Origin: Candidatus Heimdallarchaeota archaeon LC_2
GTDB taxonomy: Archaea; Asgardarchaeota; Heimdallarchaeia; Heimdallarchaeales; Kariarchaeaceae
Assembly (NCBI GenBank): GCA_001940725.1
Contig: MDVR01000161.1
Coordinates: forward strand, 1 to 38,743
Length of the DNA stretch: 38,743 nt
Direction: 5' to 3'
Shown here piece by piece: positions 33,765 to 38,743 of the stretch. Position numbers and translations under genes: made by a program. A model generated the notes under the pieces. The model saw only the letters and a program-made list of their open reading frames with translations, did not search any database and was not told the origin of the DNA. Numbering within the stretch: position 1 is the first letter of the stretch; every line of letters starts with the position of its first letter.

Positions 33765-34901
33765 CTAAATGCATCTGTAGACTGATTTTGGACCTGAATC
33801 TGAATATTCCTTTTTGGTTACCCACATTTTACCGAAGGTCTTAAGGGATGCTAAGATAGATCCACCGATCCAGACTGAATATCTTCTTTCTGGGGGTGCG
33901 ACTACTTTAACTTCCACTCCTTCTGGAACTAGTGAGATAAGCTCCTTGCTCAATCTCTCTTTCAATCCTGGGAACATGGTTGATCCACCTGATAATACAA
34001 TGTTGCTGTAAAGATGAGGACGAATGTCTACATCACAGTTCTGGATGGCTTGATAAATAAGTTCGTGCATGGGAACTTCTTCTGAACCGATGGAGGATGG
34101 ATTAAAGAATACTTCAGGTGCTAAGAATCTTTCTTGACCAATAGAGATTGTGTCTCCATCAGGCATGACATAGGATTTCTCCATTCCGGATACTTTGTCT
34201 GCGAGTGCTAATTCCTTAGCGGGATCAAGTGCTACATAGCATAGTCTTTCTTTGATATCTCTTACAATTTCTCTTTCTGCACTGCTTGTAAGTGCGTAAC
34301 CTCTTTGTCTAAGAAGTCGTCTAAGGAAATCAGTGATATCTCTTCCACCAATGTCAACTCTTGCAATTGCGTGTGTAAGGGCGAAACCTTCATACACTGG
34401 TACAACGTGTGTAACACCATCTCCACTATCTACTACAATACCGGTTGTACGGCCTGAAGCATATAGTGAAAGTACTGCTTGCATACTAATGTACATAGCG
34501 GGGACGTTGAATGTTTCAAACATTAACTCAGCCATTTTCTCTCTGTTCATTAGATTGTTCATTGGGGGTTCAGTTAACAACACTGGATGTTCAGCTGGAT
34601 TAACACGCATATCATTAAAGAAGGTGAAACTCCAGATTTTTTCCATGTATTCCCAATCGTCAACTTGTCCGTGTTCGATTGGGTAGAATAGTTTCAAAAC
34701 ACCTCTTAGGTTAAGTGCTTCATCACCAATATAGTATTCTCTGACATAATGATCTACGTCAGTCATGATTGATTGATACTTGGGAAAACCGATTAGCGTG
34801 GGAAATACAGATCTTGGTTGATCTTCTCCAGCGAACCCATTTTTACTTAAACCCGTACCATTGTCTATTACAAGTGCTCTTGTGCCTATTTCTTCACTCA
34901 T
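33765..34901 (-). CDS. Asgard actin (copy 1)
   Basis: 378 residues, the same length as eukaryotic actin. Phosphate loop 1 is [14 protein letters not shown] (12-25), phosphate loop 2 is [12 protein letters not shown] (158-169), the catalytic glutamine equivalent is Q141, and the adenosine motif is [11 protein letters not shown] (302-312). The end [10 protein letters not shown] resembles the actin C-terminus. Asgard actins form filaments regulated by profilin- and gelsolin-like proteins. Differs from the copy at 35434 at only two residues (Y85/H85, A285/S285). ATG at 34901 is preceded by the conserved 80-bp block. Confidence 0.96.
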   Translation of the reverse strand: MSEEIGTRALVIDNGTGLSKNGFAGEDQPRSVFPTLIGFPKYQSIMTDVDHYVREYYIGDEALNLRGVLKLFYPIEHGQVDDWEYMEKIWSFTFFNDMRVNPAEHPVLLTEPPMNNLMNREKMAELMFETFNVPAMYISMQAVLSLYASGRTTGIVVDSGDGVTHVVPVYEGFALTHAIARVDIGGRDITDFLRRLLRQRGYALTSSAEREIVRDIKERLCYVALDPAKELALADKVSGMEKSYVMPDGDTISIGQERFLAPEVFFNPSSIGSEEVPMHELIYQAIQNCDVDIRPHLYSNIVLSGGSTMFPGLKERLSKELISLVPEGVEVKVVAPPERRYSVWIGGSILASLKTFGKMWVTKKEYSDSGPKSVYRCI

Positions 34902-34981
34902 TTTTTGTTGTAACTCCGAGAATTTAGTAAAAAAACCTGCATCGTCGCGGGAATGACGAGGATGATTTTTTTTCTGACAAT
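34902..34981 (-). promoter_or_regulatory. Conserved 5' leader of actin copy 1 with hairpin
   Basis: These 80 bp are shared with 36571-36650 (one mismatch by eye) while the sequence beyond differs. A TATA-like TTTGATATATTTTAAG (minus strand) lies at about 34994-35010, so transcription should start near the far edge of the block, making it an untranslated leader. It contains the inverted repeat TCGTC-(8)-GACGA (34942-34959) in a GC-rich patch followed on the minus strand by seven T, a shape like an intrinsic terminator or attenuator. Confidence 0.55.
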
Positions 34982-35035
34982 ATTGTAAATCTACTTAAAA
35001 TATATCAAAGTTATCTTGGCAGAAAAATTAAATGA

Positions 35036-35087
35036 GAAAACCGTACCGACAAAATTCAAATTAATGAAAACTGTACCGACAAAGTTC
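35036..35087. repeat. Two direct 22-bp repeats (ACCGTACCGACAAA core) between the actin genes
   Basis: GAAAACCGTACCGACAAAATTC at 35036-35057 and a copy at 35066-35087 with two mismatches, 30 bp apart (about three helical turns). They lie just upstream of the TATA-like box of actin copy 1, on its promoter side, and 43 bp before a small plus-strand ORF. They look like paired operators or activator sites. Confidence 0.5.
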
Positions 35088-35129
35088 TGTAATTACAATA
35101 ATATGATATAATATCAAGTAATTAATATT

Positions 35130-35354
35130 GTGGTGACACTTGAGCTATTCATTGATGAGAGATTCGATAGCATCAGAAATTTTATAGAAATGCAAACTAA
35201 GGATACTTTCAAAGATTGTGAGATATATCTCGTTATATCAATTAAAAATGATTTTGATAAGTTTGTGAATTATTTGGAAGGAGGTAAGAAATATGAATCA
35301 AACAGAAAACACTCGGTGACCATCCTAATTATATATTATAGGAATATTATTTAA
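35130..35354 (+). CDS. Small ORF between actin genes, uncertain
   Basis: 74 codons from a GTG at 35130, with no recognisable motif (FIDERFDSIRNFIEM, then ILIIYYRNII at the end). The first two-thirds look protein-like and the tail does not. It sits on the strand opposite to the actins, within the 532-bp spacer between them. It could be a real small gene, a fragment left by the duplication, or chance. Confidence 0.25.
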   Translation: MVTLELFIDERFDSIRNFIEMQTKDTFKDCEIYLVISIKNDFDKFVNYLEGGKKYESNRKHSVTILIIYYRNII

Positions 35355-35433
35355 ATAAAACAAATTTATTTATGAATATTGTAATTTAATGAAAAAGTTT
35401 AATTTTCGTGTTGATCGAAATTACTAGATAATT

Positions 35434-36570
35434 TTAGATGCATCTGTAGACTGATTTTGGACCAGAGTCTGAATATTCTTTCTTTGTTACCCACATTTTA
35501 CCGAATGTCTTGAGGGATGCTAAGATAGATCCACCGATCCAGACTGAATATCTTCTTTCTGGGGGTGCGACTACTTTAACTTCCACTCCTTCTGGAACAA
35601 GGGAGATAAGCTCTTTGCTCAATCTCTCTTTCAAACCTGGGAACATTGTCGATCCACCGGATAATACGATATTACTGTAAAGGTGAGGACGGATGTCCAC
35701 GTCACAGTTCTGGATGGATTGATAAATTAGCTCGTGCATGGGAACTTCTTCAGAACCGATGGACGATGGATTAAAGAACACTTCGGGGGCTAAGAATCTT
35801 TCTTGACCAATGGAAATTGTGTCTCCATCAGGCATGACGTAGGATTTCTCCATTCCACTGACTTTATCGGCTAAAGCTAATTCTTTAGCGGGATCAAGTG
35901 CTACATAGCAGAGTCTTTCTTTGATATCCCTTACAATTTCTCTTTCAGCAGATGATGTTAATGCATATCCTCTCTGTCTGAGTAATCGTCTTAGGAAATC
36001 TGTAATGTCTCTTCCACCAATGTCAACCCTTGCAATTGCGTGTGTAAGGGCGAAACCTTCGTAAACTGGTACGACGTGTGTTACACCATCTCCACTGTCT
36101 ACAACAATACCGGTAGTTCTACCAGATGCATATAGGGAAAGTACTGCTTGCATACTAATGTACATAGCGGGGACGTTGAATGTTTCAAACATTAACTCAG
36201 CCATTTTCTCTCTGTTCATTAGATTGTTCATTGGGGGTTCTGTTAACAACACTGGATGTTCAGCTGGATTAACACGCATGTCATTAAAGAATGTGAAACT
36301 CCAGATTTTTTCCATATGTTCCCAGTCGTCAACTTGTCCGTGTTCGATTGGGTAGAATAGTTTCAAAACACCTCTTAGATTAAGTGCTTCGTCACCAATA
36401 TAGTATTCTCTGACATAATGATCTACGTCAGTCATGATTGATTGATACTTGGGGAAACCGATTAGCGTGGGAAATACAGATCTTGGTTGATCTTCTCCAG
36501 CGAACCCATTTTTACTTAAACCCGTACCATTGTCAATTACAAGTGCTCTTGTGCCTATTTCTTCACTCAT
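35434..36570 (-). CDS. Asgard actin (copy 2)
   Basis: 378 residues with the same motifs as copy 1 ([38 protein letters not shown]-terminus SVYRCI) and two substitutions (H85, S285). The DNA differs from copy 1 mainly at third codon positions. A 104-bp stretch (36137-36240, matching 34468-34571) and the 5' coding end are nearly or fully identical, while about 35600-36120 differs at roughly one base in ten, a mosaic best explained by gene conversion. Purifying selection on the protein is evident. The two copies are in tandem with the same orientation, probably with separate promoters. Confidence 0.96.
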   Translation of the reverse strand: MSEEIGTRALVIDNGTGLSKNGFAGEDQPRSVFPTLIGFPKYQSIMTDVDHYVREYYIGDEALNLRGVLKLFYPIEHGQVDDWEHMEKIWSFTFFNDMRVNPAEHPVLLTEPPMNNLMNREKMAELMFETFNVPAMYISMQAVLSLYASGRTTGIVVDSGDGVTHVVPVYEGFALTHAIARVDIGGRDITDFLRRLLRQRGYALTSSAEREIVRDIKERLCYVALDPAKELALADKVSGMEKSYVMPDGDTISIGQERFLAPEVFFNPSSIGSEEVPMHELIYQSIQNCDVDIRPHLYSNIVLSGGSTMFPGLKERLSKELISLVPEGVEVKVVAPPERRYSVWIGGSILASLKTFGKMWVTKKEYSDSGPKSVYRCI

Positions 36571-36650
36571 TTTTTATTGTAACTCCGAGAATTTAGTAAA
36601 AAAACCTGCATCGTCGCGGGAATGACGAGGATGATTTTTTTTCTGACAAT
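36571..36650 (-). promoter_or_regulatory. Conserved 5' leader of actin copy 2 with hairpin
   Basis: Matches 34902-34981 with one mismatch; carries the same TCGTC-(8)-GACGA inverted repeat (36611-36628) and, on the minus strand, the following seven T. An AT-rich AATCATTAAATAATTTG (minus strand) at about 36664-36681 is a candidate TATA box about 22 bp beyond the block. The further upstream sequence is unrelated to that of copy 1. Confidence 0.55.
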
Positions 36651-36681
36651 AGTATAATTCTACTCAAATTATTTAATGATT

Positions 36682-37164
36682 GCTATTACAAAATGCAAAA
36701 AAAATACTGTATTGATTTACTAGATTTATCCTAGTAATAATACAAGTCATTTTGCGTATGTATTTTTTCTCATATATGTACGTAAATACAGTAAGTATTT
36801 GCTTATAACAATATTAATAGGTTAATAAACATACTATGTCCGTAATTAATATGTTAACGAATGGATTAATCGTGTTTCTTTAATATACTACCATACTTAT
36901 TCTATTAATATTTTGCTGTATTCTCGTAATATTTTATGATCTAATCCCTTTCGATTTTCTAGTGGATTATTGAATTATACACAGATTTCATTAATTTTTA
37001 TACCAAAATTTTTCAAAATCAATGATAAAATTAAAACAAATTAGGGGATATGAATCATATTATGGTCAAATTAATCTACCTTCCGATTACATCTTCCTTT
37101 GGGTTGATATTTGACATACCACCCAAAAAAAAACACTTATAACTAATTTTACGTTCTGCAAGTA
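36682..37164. other. AT-rich intergenic region, no gene seen
   Basis: About 480 bp of very AT-rich DNA between the promoter of actin copy 2 and the GNAT-like gene, which are divergent. A small inverted repeat TACTAG-(7)-CTAGTA occurs near 36719-36737. I see no ORF, tRNA or repeat family. It probably holds the promoters of the two flanking genes. Confidence 0.5.
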
Positions 37165-38070
37165 ATGACTTACGAATTCAGAGAATTCCAACCAGATTTT
37201 CTTGAAAAACAAATAGATCTGGCATTTGCTCTTACAGATGAGAAGAAATATCAACCTCAACTATTTTTGGGTAATCTAAAAAAAACATATTTGAGTGAAA
37301 ATTTTGATACCTCAACTCGCCATTATGTCTTCAAGAATGGCGAGGATGTCCTAACAGGTTACATTGTATCGGCTATCGAAGGTGAAAGAGAGGGGAAAAC
37401 TCTAGCTTCAATCCAAGCTCCATATGCTGTTGGATACAATAAGGAAGTAGAAAATTTACTTATTGATAAAGCGATTAGTACTTTAAAAGAAAAAAATGCA
37501 GACAAAATAGTCATTACATTAATGGAAACTGACAATCAGCTACAAAGATTCAAGGAATTAAATTTTGAATTTGCAGCAGAATCCTATCAGATGGATAAAA
37601 GAGATGTGAACTCTTTGAATGTCTTCGAATCACATCATGAAGTTACTGAATATGATCCTACTGTCCACAAAGATATCGTAACAACCATATTTAACAAGTC
37701 TGTTGGGGAATTATTTGGCCAATTTTTCTTTAATACTTATGATAGAAAGGGAGCAGATAGATATAGTATTCAGTTAATCTTAGATGGAGAAGAAATAATT
37801 GCTTTAGGAATGCTAAATCAATCTGATCGACGTCAAAAGGAATTTCGAGGTCCAATGATATTTTTTAATGAAGAAAAGGAATTATCAGCAGATAAAAAAA
37901 CCAAAATGATGCAAAGTTTATATTTTACTCATTTCACAAAATTTGGTAAGGAGAATATTGGAGATGTACAGGTGTTTATCTTTGGTGCAAGTATTACTGA
38001 TAAAGAATCTTACGAATCACTTGGTTTTTCTTTTGATTCATTTGGTAGATATATATTAAATTTAAGCTAA
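37165..38070 (+). CDS. GNAT-like acetyltransferase-fold protein, two-domain
   Basis: 301 residues. The first half (YVFKNGEDVLTGYIVSAIEG, IQAPYAVGYNKEVENLLIDK, ADKIVITLMETDNQLQRFKE, LNFEFAAESYQMDKR) follows the order of GNAT strands, with an acceptor-side helix and a final LGF-type strand. The second half repeats it in degenerate form (IQLILDGEEIIALGMLNQ, SYESLGFSFDSFGRYILNL). The acetyl-CoA pyrophosphate loop (Q/RxxGxG/A) is weak in both halves, so activity is doubtful. No partner gene nearby. Confidence 0.5.
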   Translation: MTYEFREFQPDFLEKQIDLAFALTDEKKYQPQLFLGNLKKTYLSENFDTSTRHYVFKNGEDVLTGYIVSAIEGEREGKTLASIQAPYAVGYNKEVENLLIDKAISTLKEKNADKIVITLMETDNQLQRFKELNFEFAAESYQMDKRDVNSLNVFESHHEVTEYDPTVHKDIVTTIFNKSVGELFGQFFFNTYDRKGADRYSIQLILDGEEIIALGMLNQSDRRQKEFRGPMIFFNEEKELSADKKTKMMQSLYFTHFTKFGKENIGDVQVFIFGASITDKESYESLGFSFDSFGRYILNLS

Positions 38071-38077
38071 CATTTTT

Positions 38078-38494
38078 TTAATCTTTCTCCAAAATACCCC
38101 AAATACTTCCCAAAGCCAGTCCAAATTCACTTGCACCAGAATGGATCCCACTGGAGGATAATTTATATCCATAATCGGAGCGTAAAATATCAACAAAATC
38201 GAGAATATAAGGATTAAGTGTTTTGAAATTTACATTTGTTGTGTAGATTGACACATAATTCAAATTTTTAGAAATAACAATCTGGATTGGTTTTTTATTA
38301 TCCTCTAAAGAAGGCCAAATCTGTAAAGAATGGTTGAGTTCATCGGTATAACTTTTCATTCCTATCTTATCAGCTTCACTTTGTAATTTTTCAATGAATT
38401 TTTTCATATTATCGGGAAGGTCTCGTGTTTCAATTTTTTCTTTTCCAACCTTTTTTGTGATCTTCTTTACAGTTTTTGTAACTTTCTTTTTCAT
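38078..38494 (-). CDS. Lysine-rich N-terminus protein of unknown function
   Basis: 138 residues. The first 22 (KKKVTKTVKKITKKVGKEK) are extremely basic and probably disordered or nucleic-acid binding; the rest has alternating strands and helices (IQIVISKNLNYVSIYTTNV, LNPYILDFVDILRSDYGYKL) ending in GLALGSIWGILEKD. No family recognised. It converges on the GNAT-like gene, leaving seven bases between the stops. ATG at 38494. Confidence 0.6.
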   Translation of the reverse strand: MKKKVTKTVKKITKKVGKEKIETRDLPDNMKKFIEKLQSEADKIGMKSYTDELNHSLQIWPSLEDNKKPIQIVISKNLNYVSIYTTNVNFKTLNPYILDFVDILRSDYGYKLSSSGIHSGASEFGLALGSIWGILEKD

Positions 38495-38669
38495 ACGTCC
38501 ATAATTAACACTCTATTTATCAAGAAATTCTATGAGTGCTGGTGAAATGCGCTGAAATTGCAAGGGTAATTAATGATAAAGTTGAAGTATAATTGCAATT
38601 CATTTTAGTCGATTGTATGGATCTTTTAGAATGATGTAGAAATAAATCAATTACATCTTTTTCACAGTA

Positions 38670-38743
38670 TGAATTACTTAGTAAATCCCAAAGATATCAA
38701 TATTATTTCAAATTCAGCCATAAGGTTCTTTACTGTTTCAATT
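38670..38743 (+). CDS. Possible 5' end of a gene cut by the window edge
   Basis: An ATG at 38670 opens a frame (MNYLVNPKDINIIS...) that has no stop before the window ends, after 24 codons. It is too short to identify, and the upstream 175 bp after the lysine-rich gene's start contain only AT-rich spacer. Treat as tentative. Confidence 0.25.

Noticed and set aside
33814..34686. Plus-strand ORFs opposite actin copy 1
   Set aside because: They mirror the actin coding strand, have no family resemblance, and equivalent ORFs appear only in part opposite copy 2.
36682..37164. Replication origin or CRISPR leader in the AT-rich gap
   Set aside because: No repeated origin boxes, no spaced repeats and no cdc6 or cas gene nearby; AT-richness alone is not enough.

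Overview
The window is AT-rich archaeal DNA, most likely from an Asgard archaeon. I infer this from two near-identical actin genes (about 378 codons, all three actin nucleotide-binding motifs, eukaryote-like length), a SepF-like division protein, an intron-bearing tRNA-Glu, an ADP-forming acyl-CoA synthetase paired with a BioD-like/DRTGG protein, a thiolase/DUF35 pair, GTP-type PEP carboxykinase and a Ste24-type protease. The class within Asgard cannot be fixed from the sequence alone; all family names rest on motif recognition, not searches.

Layout. 1-1.7 kb: a molybdopterin oxidoreductase gene (FdhF/YdeP type) cut at its 3' end by a 470-bp direct repeat plus a 69-bp inverted segment that looks like an assembly artefact at a contig end. 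1.8-4.4 kb: zinc-ribbon membrane protein, MobA-like nucleotidyltransferase (a plausible cofactor partner of the oxidoreductase) and SepF-like protein. 4.7-6.8 kb: thiolase plus its DUF35 OB-fold partner, then a DUF1330 protein. 6.8-8.4 kb: tRNA-Leu(UAG), a His-rich surface protein, a small zinc-finger protein and tRNA-Glu(CUC) with two introns. 8.5-20.7 kb: ordinary metabolism: DtxR-type regulator, acyl-CoA synthetase with overlapping BioD-like gene, TerB-like protein, aldo/keto reductase, metal-dependent hydrolase, membrane protein, methyltransferase, PEPCK, amidohydrolase, enoyl reductase-like MDR enzyme. 20.8-21.2 kb: a frameshifted minus-strand pseudogene of unknown family. 21.4-25.5 kb: small membrane protein, truncated haemoglobin, Ste24-like protease, ClC channel with CBS domains.

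26.1-30.5 kb is a compact metal-handling island: two MerB (alkylmercury lyase)-like genes, one in an apparent operon with a DinB-fold gene; an ArsR-like and an Lrp-TRASH regulator; a CopZ-like Fe-S/zinc protein; a PadR regulator with a CxCC motif; and a thioredoxin-fold protein with two CxxC motifs. Operator-like palindromes lie just downstream of TATA-like boxes in front of both merB-like genes. No mercuric reductase (MerA) is visible in the window.

30.6-36.7 kb: a PLP-dependent decarboxylase, a decayed stretch in which a 34-codon actin relic abuts a RelE/ParE toxin pseudogene, a DUF2652 (cyclase-fold) protein, and the two tandem actin genes. The actin copies share an 80-bp upstream block (probable 5' leader with a hairpin followed by seven T) although the sequences further upstream differ, and their coding divergence is patchy and almost wholly synonymous, as expected from gene conversion. 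The last 2 kb carry a GNAT-like protein, a lysine-rich unknown protein and possibly the start of another gene.
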